DNA of 7,476 bases from Acidobacteriota bacterium (GCA_003171295.1 PMYF01000882.1:829-8304); one strand, 5' to 3'. Shown: positions 1 to 6,326, numbered from the stretch's first letter. Numbers and translations are program-made. Notes: generated from the sequence alone by a model not told the origin.

Positions 1-534
1 GTGCTGGTGGACGCGCAGGGCGCCGAATACGACCTGCTCCAAACCGGGAAAGCTGAAACGGCGCGTGGCATGGGAGTATCCTTGAGCCGGGTGCTGTGGG
101 GCAAGGGCGATCCGGCGCTGGCCACCGGGCCGATGGCCTCTGACGAGGACCTCTTGGCCTATGCGCTCTCGGCCGTGGGGAGGCGGGGTCACGGCTTCTC
201 TCTCGATTCCGGAAGCATCTTGCCCAGCCTTTCGGGCGCCTTGAACCTGGGAGGAAGTTCTCGGGACCGTTACCGGCTGAGTGAGTATCTGATTCTCCCC
301 GATCATTGGTATGACATCACCGGAACCTGCGTGGAGAATCCTGAGCCCCAGGACGAACACGACCGCAATCTGATCAGGAAGGGGACGAACGAACCGACCT
401 TCCTGATCTCCTGGCGAAGCGAGAAGGAAATCGAAAGGACTTTGCGCAATCGTGCCGCCCTGCATGTTTTCGGCGGCGCAATGCTTTCGGTAGTTTGCCT
501 GGGAATCCTGCTGGCCAAATTGGGATGGCTCTGA
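1..534 (+). CDS. GIDE-domain membrane protein, probably 5'-truncated by the window
   Basis: The frame is open from base 1 to TGA at 532-534 (177 codons visible). Base 1 happens to be a GTG, but no ribosome site can be seen, so the real start probably lies outside. The C-terminal half resembles the bacterial GIDE domain (named after the eukaryotic MUL1/GIDE E3 ligase): a YRLSEYLILP segment near residues 91-100, a YDITGT turn near 103-108, then a PTFLISWRSEKEIERTL segment near 130-146. It ends with one hydrophobic helix (about 153-175) and stops there, so the RING finger of the eukaryotic relatives is absent. A LemA gene follows after 21 bp, and bacterial GIDE proteins are known to sit beside LemA genes. 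The biochemical role is unknown; a membrane scaffold or adaptor is inference. The family call comes from remembered sequence pattern. Confidence 0.72.
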   Translation: MLVDAQGAEYDLLQTGKAETARGMGVSLSRVLWGKGDPALATGPMASDEDLLAYALSAVGRRGHGFSLDSGSILPSLSGALNLGGSSRDRYRLSEYLILPDHWYDITGTCVENPEPQDEHDRNLIRKGTNEPTFLISWRSEKEIERTLRNRAALHVFGGAMLSVVCLGILLAKLGWL

Positions 535-555
535 CGCTTAAGGAGACACAAAACC

Positions 556-1122
556 ATGGGTCTGACAATTATAGTGGCACTGGTGGTAATCCTGGCCATG
601 GTGGGGGTATTCGTCTATCTCACCACGATTTACAACAGCCTGGTACGCTTGAAGAACGATATCGACAAGGCCTGGGCAAATATCGACGTCCTGCTTAAGC
701 AGCGGCACGACGAACTGCCCAAATTGATTGAAACCTGCAAGGGCTACATGCAGTATGAGCAGAAGACCTTCCTGCTCGTCACCGAAGCCCGCACGGCATT
801 CACGAAAGCCAGTTCCGTGGGCGAGAAGGCTCAGGCTGATAACCTGATTTCGGGCGCGCTCAAGAGTCTGTTTGCCGTGGCCGAGAACTATCCCGAGCTG
901 AAAGCCAATAACAACTTTATGCAACTGCAGAAACGCATCTCTGAATTGGAAGAGAAGCTCGCGGACCGGCGCGAATTCTTCAACGACGACGTGAACACTT
1001 ACAACATTCGCATTCAGCAGATTCCCGATGTGTTCCTCGCGGGCCTGATGCACTTGCAACACCGAGACCTGTTCAAGGTTACGGAAGAAGACCGCCAGGA
1101 TGTCGAAGTGAAAATGACCTAA
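556..1122 (+). CDS. lemA: LemA family membrane protein, first tandem copy
   Basis: This 188-residue protein has the usual LemA length and layout. One N-terminal hydrophobic helix (about residues 3-24) is followed by the hallmark block YNSLVRLKNDIDKAWANIDV and LLKQRHDELPKLIETCKGYM (26-65), then a long helical region with an LQKRISELEEKL coiled-coil stretch and the YNIRIQQIP segment near the C terminus. The family is expected to be a membrane-anchored helical bundle; its molecular function is not established. The ATG at 556 is chosen because an AAGGAG site lies at 540-545, about ten bases upstream. It starts 21 bp after the GIDE gene and is followed 67 bp later by a paralogue, so the three genes are probably co-transcribed. 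The family assignment is secure; the cellular role is not. Confidence 0.92.
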   Translation: MGLTIIVALVVILAMVGVFVYLTTIYNSLVRLKNDIDKAWANIDVLLKQRHDELPKLIETCKGYMQYEQKTFLLVTEARTAFTKASSVGEKAQADNLISGALKSLFAVAENYPELKANNNFMQLQKRISELEEKLADRREFFNDDVNTYNIRIQQIPDVFLAGLMHLQHRDLFKVTEEDRQDVEVKMT

Positions 1123-1158
1123 GCCCGCACGGGCGAGACGGCGAACCCGGGGGTTGCC
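1123..1158 (+). other. Two small hairpins between the lemA copies
   Basis: Right after the first lemA stop, GCCCG (1123-1127) can pair with CGGGC (1130-1134), though the two-base loop forces the inner pair open. GGCGAACCC (1140-1148) can pair with GGGTTGCC (1151-1158) with one bulged G. There is no T-run, so this is not an intrinsic terminator. It could be an mRNA processing or stability element within the operon; that is inference. Confidence 0.3.
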
Positions 1159-1189
1159 CCTTCAGGATTTCGCTCGAAAGGAGCCGGAT

Positions 1190-1765
1190 ATGATATTCAC
1201 AGGCGTCATCATCGCCGTGGTTTTGGTTTTGCTACTCATCATCGGCGGAATCGTGGCGTACTTCGTGGGTATTTATAACAACCTGGTCAATCTCAAAAAT
1301 GACATCGACCGTTCCTTCTCGAACATCGACGTGCTGCTTAAGCAACGGCATGACGAACTGCCCAAACTGATCGACACCTGCAAGGGCTATATGCAGTACG
1401 AGCAGAAGACGCTGCAGGCGGTGACGGAAGCCCGCACCGCTTACCTGCGCGCCACCACACCCACCGAAAAGACCCAGGCCGACAACATGGTCAGCGGCGC
1501 GCTCAAAACCCTGTTTGCGGTGGCGGAGAAGTATCCGGACCTGAAGGCCAATACGAATTTCATGCAACTGCAGGGCCGCATCACCGAGCTCGAGGAGAAG
1601 ATCGCCGGGCAGCGTAACCGCTATAACGAAGACGTTAACGTTTTCAACATCCGTATTGCCCAGATTCCAGCTAATTTTGTGGCCGGCTTCATGGGACTCC
1701 AGCCCCACGCGCTTTTCCAGGTTGCCGAAACTGATCGTGAGGATGTGAAGGTCAGCTTCACGTAG
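1190..1765 (+). CDS. lemA: LemA family membrane protein, second tandem copy
   Basis: A 191-residue LemA protein. It has a strong N-terminal membrane helix (about residues 4-27, rich in V, L and I), the block YNNLVNLKNDIDRSFSNIDV (29-48) and then KQRHDELPKLIDTCKGYMQY. It aligns without gaps to the preceding gene over the last 163 residues, with about 112 identities counted by eye (near 69%), while the membrane helices differ. This points to a tandem duplication followed by divergence. The ATG at 1190 is preferred over an in-frame TTG at 1154: AAAGGAG at 1177-1183 is well placed for 1190, and the TTG lies inside an intercistronic hairpin. Function is unknown as for the family; the two copies may form a mixed complex with the GIDE protein, which is inference. 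Confidence 0.92.
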   Translation: MIFTGVIIAVVLVLLLIIGGIVAYFVGIYNNLVNLKNDIDRSFSNIDVLLKQRHDELPKLIDTCKGYMQYEQKTLQAVTEARTAYLRATTPTEKTQADNMVSGALKTLFAVAEKYPDLKANTNFMQLQGRITELEEKIAGQRNRYNEDVNVFNIRIAQIPANFVAGFMGLQPHALFQVAETDREDVKVSFT

Positions 1766-1817
1766 GAGATGCGAGGCCGGATTTCTCACCACGGTGGGGC
1801 GGTTTTGCGGGTCTGCC

Positions 1818-1999
1818 GGAAGGGCGGGGCTTCACCGGCAGCGGAAAAACTTGTAGGCGCTGTCATTCTGAGCGAAGCGAAGAACCTCTGCATTTTCAGA
1901 ATCAGGCAAATGCAGAGGTCCTTCGTCGGTCGTCGCGGCGACCTCCTCAGGATGACAGCTTGGACGGTTCGTCCGCAGCCTGCAAAGCCCCGCCCTTCC
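1818..1999. repeat. Nested inverted repeat, MITE-like palindromic element
   Basis: The outer arms at 1818-1844 and 1973-1999 match at 23 of 27 positions when one is reverse-complemented, with the outermost 15 bp (GGAAGGGCGGGGCTT) perfect. About 14 bp further in, a second palindrome runs from GCTGTCAT (1859-1866) to ATGACAGC (1952-1959). At its heart is a perfect 11-bp stem, CCTCTGCATTT (1885-1895) with AAATGCAGAGG (1908-1918), around a 12-base loop. The right arm carries an extra GC-rich palindromic insert near 1929-1945. No open frame of substance and no clear target-site duplication is seen. The left inner arm has a TCATTCTGAGCGAAGCGAAG sequence that I recall as a dispersed repeat in several bacterial genomes. 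It lies between converging transcripts, so it may also block read-through. Confidence 0.75.
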
Positions 2000-2036
2000 A
2001 ACCTCCGCGGATGGCGGCAAGCTGGGTGAGCACCAC

Positions 2037-2067
2037 AAAAAAAAGGCCCGCATGGGGGAGCGGGCCT
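2037..2067 (-). terminator. Intrinsic terminator of the short-peptide transcript
   Basis: Read on the minus strand, AGGCCCGC (2067-2060) pairs perfectly with GCGGGCCT (2051-2044) around an eight-base loop, followed directly by a run of eight T (2044-2037). This is a textbook factor-independent terminator, with the first T shared with the stem. It lies 35 bp past the stop codon of the 11-codon lysine-rich ORF and defines the 3' end of that unit. Confidence 0.88.
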
Positions 2068-2071
2068 GGGG

Positions 2072-2082
2072 AAAGGAGGAAA
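2072..2082 (-). promoter_or_regulatory. Anti-Shine-Dalgarno segment in the 3' UTR
   Basis: On the minus strand this reads TTTCCTCCTTT. It can pair over 11 bp (one G-U) with AAAGGAGGGAA at 2157-2147, which is the ribosome binding site of the same short transcript. The pairing would hide that site or close the RNA into a loop around the 11-codon ORF. The complementarity is read directly from the sequence; a regulatory effect is inference. Confidence 0.4.
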
Positions 2083-2102
2083 CCTAAAAACAGTTTCAGT
2101 CC

Positions 2103-2138
2103 TTATCTCTTCTTTTTCTTTGCCTTTTTCGCTGCCAT
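2103..2138 (-). CDS. Eleven-residue lysine-rich peptide MAAKKAKKKKR
   Basis: An ATG at 2138 opens an 11-codon frame (MAAKKAKKKKR, then TAA at 2105-2103): seven of eleven residues are basic. The case for a real gene is its surroundings. There is a strong AGGAGG at 2155-2150 (11 bases before the ATG, slightly long spacing), a promoter with a perfect TTGACA box about 85 bp upstream, a structured leader, and an intrinsic terminator 35 bp downstream. No longer frame in the unit fits these signals. I do not recognise a named family. The composition would suit binding to nucleic acid, ribosome or anionic membrane. It could also be a leader peptide, a decoy ORF in a regulatory RNA, or the last vestige of a longer histone-like lysine-rich protein. 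Confidence 0.5.
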   Translation of the reverse strand: MAAKKAKKKKR

Positions 2139-2168
2139 ATGTGTTCTTCCCTCCTTTTTGCTGGAGTT

Positions 2169-2216
2169 GTGTAGCCTGCGCCATAGGCCACCTTTTGTGG
2201 CAAAGCGCACGTACAC
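2169..2216 (-). promoter_or_regulatory. 5'-terminal stem-loop of the short transcript
   Basis: On the minus strand, three nested stems can form: GTGTA (2216-2212) with TACAC (2173-2169), GCGC (2208-2205) with GCGC (2181-2178), and GCCAC (2201-2197) with GTGGC (2191-2187) around a five-base loop. Small internal loops of 3-5 nt separate the stems. The start expected from the promoter, about seven bases past the -10 box, coincides with the outer stem, so the RNA would begin with this structure. A role in 5'-end protection or regulation is inference. GCCTATGGC inside the 3' side offers a competing small hairpin. Confidence 0.45.
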
Positions 2217-2221
2217 CCCAA

Positions 2222-2250
2222 TATGTAGTATGCTTCGTTAATATTGTCAA
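2222..2250 (-). promoter_or_regulatory. Sigma-70-type promoter for the lysine-rich short ORF
   Basis: On the minus strand a perfect TTGACA (2250-2245) stands 17 bp from TACATA (2227-2222), a three-of-six match to the -10 consensus. Local AT content is high compared with the surroundings. The predicted start falls near 2216-2215, giving a transcript of about 180 nt to the terminator. The weak -10 box is the main doubt. Confidence 0.55.
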
Positions 2251-2342
2251 GCAAAATCTTCAACGGGGCATGCATCCCGGCGACACCGCTCGGATTTGGC
2301 CAGCTATGACGGCACGATCCGTGCGGGTGCGAATGTGCCAAC

Positions 2343-2900
2343 TCAAGGCTTGGGCGGATTCATGAAGTTCGTGAGAGCGGTCATGAACGAGTGCACCACG
2401 TCCGATCCGCCCCCCACGAGGGAACCCGTCAGCAGCACGTCCGCTACCGTGAACCAGGCGTGCTGGGTGGGATGGCTCGCGAAGATATTGGGATCCACCA
2501 GATTGCCCAAGCTGCGGATTCCCAGGGTGCTAATCAGGATTCCAAGTATCAGGGCCGCTGGCATGGCGATTTGCTGAGTGTCTGCCTTGTAGCCGGAAGA
2601 GACGTCCTGGGCGTTGTGAACATCCGCGAGTTTGCTTGCGTCGGCCGGAGCCGTGACCGCCAGCGCCGTGGCCCTGTCAACCCCGCGCTGCAGTTTTGCA
2701 GCGGCTCCTCCCCGCCACGTCGTGAGGAAGACCTCCAGGCTGCGCTCGATGAGGAGTGCAACCAGGAGGAGCGGGGTCAACTGCTGGACGAATTCGGCGG
2801 CCGAGAACTGCCGGAAGCGAATGGGTTGTGGCGCCCAGAGGTAGCCTCCCACTGCCGCGAGCAGCGCGACCATCACGATCAGCAAATTGGACTTATTCAT
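2343..2900 (-). CDS. Small multi-pass membrane protein, holin-like in shape
   Basis: A 185-residue protein starting at ATG 2900, with a purine-rich GAGGGGG site just upstream. Hydrophobic segments are seen at about residues 5-22, 38-58, 111-131 and 148-165. A polar, alanine-rich stretch (about 62-110) between the second and third is probably soluble. The C terminus has LTGSLVGGGSDVVHSF (157-172), a glycine-rich turn followed by an amphipathic helix. I do not recognise a named family. It is the last gene of a run that begins with a cell-wall hydrolase 2.4 kb upstream, and its size and membrane topology would fit a holin-like or membrane-anchoring role; this is inference from context only. The gap to the preceding gene is 101 bp with no evident promoter. 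No clear terminator follows: only a short GCACG/CGTGC hairpin at 2312-2324 without a T-run. Confidence 0.75.
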   Translation of the reverse strand: MNKSNLLIVMVALLAAVGGYLWAPQPIRFRQFSAAEFVQQLTPLLLVALLIERSLEVFLTTWRGGAAAKLQRGVDRATALAVTAPADASKLADVHNAQDVSSGYKADTQQIAMPAALILGILISTLGIRSLGNLVDPNIFASHPTQHAWFTVADVLLTGSLVGGGSDVVHSFMTALTNFMNPPKP

Positions 2901-3001
2901 TCTGGTCCCCCTCTTTCAAGTGCTGGCGCCCATGGCCGCGGCAGTCTCTCGAAGATCACGCCGGCTGGTCGCGGCAGCGTGAGTGCCTCCGCCCGCACCA
3001 T

Positions 3002-5227
3002 CTACACTCCCGCTTCCATGACCCGCAACTGCGCCGCGCCGTCGCTCTGCCCGGCCGCCCCCTGAATGTGGCGTCGGGAGGCCGCAAAGGCCACGCAAGG
3101 GCTGACCAAGGTGGCGGTTGTCGAATCCTGCATGCCGGAAGCCCGAGCCATCACCAATAGACCCCACGCTTCCCCAAAACGGGGTTCTGCATCCTTGCAC
3201 ACCGAGGCCATGGCATCGTCCAAGGTCCGGCGCAGCTTCTTGAGTGTATTGTTTTCAGGGTCCGGGGCCGGAGATCCCGCCAGGAACTCCGAAAGATTGT
3301 TGATAGCTTTTGCCATCGCGCTCATGGCTCCGGCCCACCAGAGGATGAGGTCGCAGTCTCCTGCAATCACCGGAGCTATCGCGGTGTCGACGCCGGCGTC
3401 TTTCAGCACTTTCGTAATGTTCTGCCACGAGCCGGCCTCCCTGATGGCGGCCCAGATACCGTTTTCCGCCAAGGGACGGCGACGCGCGTCGTTCAGGGGA
3501 TCTCCCGGAGGCAGCAGTGCTGCCAGGGCATCGCGGCCCACGTCTTCGTAATCCTCCTGTAAGCGCGGCTGTCCGTTACTCTTGAGGAACATGCTCCGGA
3601 ACGCCGTGGTCCCGTAGTTTGACTCCAGGTGCAGCGTGGACGGGCCGAACCCGTTGTCAGGCACTTTGCTGACAGAACTCACCTTGACGCTGGCATCGGC
3701 CGGCGATATCAGCCCGAGCGCTTCGACCGTATGAAGATAGTGCTGGATGTTCTGCCGGTTGGTCTTCTGGTGGTACTCAAAGGACCAGCAGCCGCAGGTG
3801 AAAGTCGGCGTCGGGATTAGGGCGCCACCGACGCAATACCCCGCCGTCAGGGTGACACTCGAGGCCAGAACGGTGCGGAGCTTGGCGCTGTCCTTCGCAA
3901 AATTGTCGCTGGTGAAACCAATCCGGTTTGCCGTTGCCTGATCGGCCACGGTGATGGCCCCGGTCTCGCCATCCACAATGAGCTTCCCCCTCCTCAGCAG
4001 ATCCGTCAAGCTGCCGGCATTGAAAATGCCCAGCAGGTTCACCTTGAGGATGTGCTTGCCCTCACGCAGGGAGTTGAAAGCACTCCGGAGCCGCGTCACG
4101 CCCGCCAGACTGGCGCCCTCCAGCCCCTCGAGGTCGCCGTCCAAGGCAGCGTGGACGGCTTTCCTGCCTTGGTCGTCGAGGGCGCCGAGGTCAATTTCAT
4201 AGCTGAAGGCCGCCCCGGTTCCGGCGGAGAAGTCAAGCTGACCCGACAGGGCAAGCGCCAGGCTGCGATCGATTCCGGCTTTGATGGCCGCGGCGATGGT
4301 CGCGATTTCGCTGCCCGTCAGTCCGGTTTGCTGGCCGAAAGTCGCTTGGTCAGGAACGGGGTCGGTGCTGATGGCCTTAAAGAGGCTGGGGATCAGATCG
4401 AAGGCTCCGATCCCGCCCGAAACCTGTGTTTTGGCCGAGACGGCGACGGCCAAGTCCTCGCCCTGCTTCTTCTCGAACCCCAGTTGAACCTTCTTGCCAT
4501 CCAGCCGCCTAACGCGGACTTGGTAGCCGCCCGTCAGGGTAACGGCGGCTCCGACGGAGATGGATGCCCCCTGTTTGATACTTACGGAACCGGCGGAAGC
4601 AATGGGCAGGCTCACCAGAGGGTTGGCGACTGCCAACAGGTTGGCCGTGGCTGAGAATTTCAGCGACCCGGTCCCCTCCAGCGTGGCTACCGCGTTCGGC
4701 GCCATCCCTTCCAGGTCCTGCAAGTCACCAGGAATAACGAAGTGCTGAAACAGGGTTTGAATGGCGGCAGTGATCCGGGTGTTGGTCTCGAACCAACGAT
4801 AGTTCGTAAGCGTGAGCCCCGTACCCGCGCCAAAGCCAAATTGCAGGTCGCCTGACGTGGTGGTCAGGTCCACGCCGAGGCTAGCCTTGAAACCGGCCGA
4901 AACACAAGCCTGACCCGCAGGGATCGCGATGGAATCGCCGAAGTCATCTGTCTTGGGGTCGAATAAGGTGTCCTTCTTGATCCCGATGCTCCCCTGCAAC
5001 CCAGGCTGAACAGTCAATTCATCGCGGGTTGCGCCCAGGGTCACGGGGGTTTTGAATTTGATGCCGGTCGGCACGAACTGATCGAGAGATCCGTCCGCAG
5101 TTTGCGGTTGGGCTAGCTCAACACTAATCGTGTCAGGGCTCCTCAGATACTTCAAGAGCCCCGAACTCGCATCCGGCGGGAACGCCAGGGAGAATTGCGA
5201 TAGATCACTGATGATTATCTTAGACAT
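3002..5227 (-). CDS. Large protein of unknown family with an internal repeat
   Basis: A 741-residue protein. The start at ATG 5227 (MSKIIISDLS) is chosen over an in-frame ATG at 5356 because AAGGAG lies at 5236-5231 and the upstream extension overlaps the hydrolase gene and is Arg/Cys-rich in an unlikely way. No signal peptide or confident membrane helix is seen. Residues 1-280 look beta-rich, with many alternating hydrophobic and glycine/serine/threonine positions. Two stretches resemble each other: 125-208 begins SGDLQF, has GDLQDLEG and ends with LK and NLL; 328-412 begins SGQLDF, has GDLEGLEG and ends with LK and NLL. A cysteine trio (465, 478, 480) precedes the C-terminal part, which is helical. 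I cannot assign a function. Its place between a wall hydrolase and a small membrane protein suggests a shared process; effector, structural or self-assembling roles are all open. Confidence 0.8.
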   Translation of the reverse strand: MSKIIISDLSQFSLAFPPDASSGLLKYLRSPDTISVELAQPQTADGSLDQFVPTGIKFKTPVTLGATRDELTVQPGLQGSIGIKKDTLFDPKTDDFGDSIAIPAGQACVSAGFKASLGVDLTTTSGDLQFGFGAGTGLTLTNYRWFETNTRITAAIQTLFQHFVIPGDLQDLEGMAPNAVATLEGTGSLKFSATANLLAVANPLVSLPIASAGSVSIKQGASISVGAAVTLTGGYQVRVRRLDGKKVQLGFEKKQGEDLAVAVSAKTQVSGGIGAFDLIPSLFKAISTDPVPDQATFGQQTGLTGSEIATIAAAIKAGIDRSLALALSGQLDFSAGTGAAFSYEIDLGALDDQGRKAVHAALDGDLEGLEGASLAGVTRLRSAFNSLREGKHILKVNLLGIFNAGSLTDLLRRGKLIVDGETGAITVADQATANRIGFTSDNFAKDSAKLRTVLASSVTLTAGYCVGGALIPTPTFTCGCWSFEYHQKTNRQNIQHYLHTVEALGLISPADASVKVSSVSKVPDNGFGPSTLHLESNYGTTAFRSMFLKSNGQPRLQEDYEDVGRDALAALLPPGDPLNDARRRPLAENGIWAAIREAGSWQNITKVLKDAGVDTAIAPVIAGDCDLILWWAGAMSAMAKAINNLSEFLAGSPAPDPENNTLKKLRRTLDDAMASVCKDAEPRFGEAWGLLVMARASGMQDSTTATLVSPCVAFAASRRHIQGAAGQSDGAAQLRVMEAGV

Positions 5228-5276
5228 AAACTCCTTCCATGCCCGAAGTGCTCTGCGCCGGCCGCGAGAGCATGTT

Positions 5277-6080
5277 CTAAGCCACCTGTATCTGCACCGG
5301 CTCTGGGAGCAGTGTGAGTCCGCGGTTGTAGGCATCCGTGAAATCCAGGATGCCATGCTCGCCCCCGTTTACGAGTTTGCGGGCGGTGCTCAAATCATTT
5401 GCTGCCAGGGCCGCCCGAATCCGGCCTTCTTTCGCCTTTAAAAATGCCGCCAGGAGTTGCGCCGCAACCGTCGGATCATTGGCCAGGTCCGGATCGTTAA
5501 CGAGCTGGTCGCCGAGTCCGAGGGCCCTGGAAAACTGCGTATAGTTCGCCCGCCCAGTCAACTGCACAAAGCCGCGCCCCTTAAAGGTCGCCCCATCGGG
5601 TGCCCCCTGGTTGCCCAGCTCACGGCGGTCGTCGTACAGCGCGAAGAGAGGGCCGCCCGGCGGCGTGTTGAATCCTGAAACTAATTCTTCAATGGGTTCG
5701 AAGGACCCCGTTTCGGCCCGGATTGTCCCGAGAGCCATCAAGACCATGCTTTTGTCGGCGAGACTTTCATCGAAGAGCGCCTTAAGCACAAAGGGAAGCT
5801 GCAACCGGACGTTAACCCGCGGTGCTCCCGGAAAGAGGGGCACGACCAGGTCGGCTGAAATGTTGGAAGTGACGGCCGGCATCTCCAGCGCGCCAAAGGT
5901 ATTGGCCCCGGCCTGCCCGTCGACCGCGAGCCCCGCCTGGGCTTGAAAAGCCCGCACGGTCGCTTCGGTGTCCGGGCCGAACTGGCCTTCCATGCCGTGA
6001 GGGTCGAAGCCCCGCTGCATCAGGAGTTTCTGCAACGCCGCGACACGGGGCCCGGATGAACCTGATTTCAGTGACGCCAT
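5277..6080 (-). CDS. Peptidoglycan-binding GH19-type lysin (endolysin-like)
   Basis: A 267-residue enzyme in two parts. Residues 5-65 form a PG_binding_1 domain (GSSGPRVAALQKLLMQRG, then GQFGPDTEATVRAFQAQAGL and DGQAG). Residues about 92-262 resemble the GH19 chitinase/lysozyme fold: RAETGSF (121-127) supplies the likely catalytic Glu123, with further acidic residues at 131-132; FKGRGFVQLTGRANY (166-180) matches the family GRGxxQLTxxxNY motif; and VNGG (237-240) is followed by YNRG. Such enzymes cleave cell-wall glycans. No signal peptide is present, as in many phage endolysins that need a separate release route. The start at ATG 6080 has GGGAG eight bases upstream; an in-frame ATG at 6188 lacks comparable support. 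It is the first gene of a minus-strand run, 49 bp before the 741-residue protein. Substrate choice between chitin and peptidoglycan rests on the binding domain. Confidence 0.85.
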   Translation of the reverse strand: MASLKSGSSGPRVAALQKLLMQRGFDPHGMEGQFGPDTEATVRAFQAQAGLAVDGQAGANTFGALEMPAVTSNISADLVVPLFPGAPRVNVRLQLPFVLKALFDESLADKSMVLMALGTIRAETGSFEPIEELVSGFNTPPGGPLFALYDDRRELGNQGAPDGATFKGRGFVQLTGRANYTQFSRALGLGDQLVNDPDLANDPTVAAQLLAAFLKAKEGRIRAALAANDLSTARKLVNGGEHGILDFTDAYNRGLTLLPEPVQIQVA

Positions 6081-6206
6081 GATTTTAACTCCCTGCCTTT
6101 CGCCGGGGATTGCGCCATTGCCCGGATCAACCTTGCCACGTCCGAAAGCGCACTCACCTCCGCCCGGGTGCTGGTTTTTGCGAATCACAAGCGGTTGACG
6201 GCTTAG

Positions 6207-6326
6207 CAGGTTGCTGAAAAACCCCTGCCGGACGGCGTAGCGGCGATTTTATATCGCCAGAACGGCAATAGAATCAATCCGGCGGTGGCGACGTAAAGTC
6301 GCCGCTACATGTTTTTCAGCAGCCTG
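6207..6326. repeat. MITE-like palindromic element upstream of the lysin operon
   Basis: The outer arms CAGGTTGCTGAAAAAC (6207-6222) and GTTTTTCAGCAGCCTG (6311-6326) are inverted repeats matching at 15 of 16 positions. Inside them, 22-bp arms at 6237-6258 and 6287-6308 pair with three mismatches (shared ends GTAGCGGCGA and TCGCC). Each inner arm is itself a small hairpin: GGCGA/TCGCC on the left and GGCGAC/GTCGCC on the right. The 120-bp element has no coding capacity and no evident target duplication. Outer arms of this CAGGCTGCTGAAAAAC type are, as I recall, dispersed in several bacterial genomes. It probably moves with help from a transposase encoded elsewhere. Confidence 0.78.
6248..6277 (-). 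promoter_or_regulatory. Candidate promoter inside the MITE, facing the lysin operon
   Basis: On the minus strand TTGATT (6277-6272, four of six) is followed after 18 bp by TATAAA (6253-6248, five of six). Transcription would start near 6241 and give a 5' UTR of about 160 nt before the lysin ATG at 6080. No better promoter was found between the element and the gene. The -10 box lies in the left inner arm of the palindrome. Confidence 0.35.

Noticed and set aside
1232..1792. Minus-strand 186-codon open frame, with a similar one at 538-1062
   Set aside because: Both are antisense to the two lemA copies; their similarity to each other only reflects the lemA duplication.
1813..1841. CTGCCGG/CCGGCAG hairpin as terminator of the lemA operon
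   Set aside because: The 7-bp stem is perfect but no T-run follows on either strand; it overlaps the outer arm of the larger palindrome and is probably part of it.
2096..2341. Minus-strand 81-codon open frame covering the short-peptide unit
   Set aside because: It reads through the promoter and leader stem in another frame, starts without a ribosome site and ends in a frame-shifted version of the Lys-rich tract.
2391..3065. Plus-strand 224-codon open frame
   Set aside because: It runs antisense to the membrane-protein gene and into the end of the next gene, is rich in Arg, Gly and Cys, and lacks a ribosome site.
4052..4654. Plus-strand 200-codon open frame
   Set aside because: It lies wholly inside the minus-strand 741-residue gene, has low-complexity Gly/Arg-rich content and no recognisable motif; it is an antisense shadow.
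6081..6188. N-terminal extension of the lysin to ATG 6188
   Set aside because: The extra 36 residues have no domain or signal peptide, and the internal ATG at 6080 has a better ribosome site directly before the PG-binding domain.
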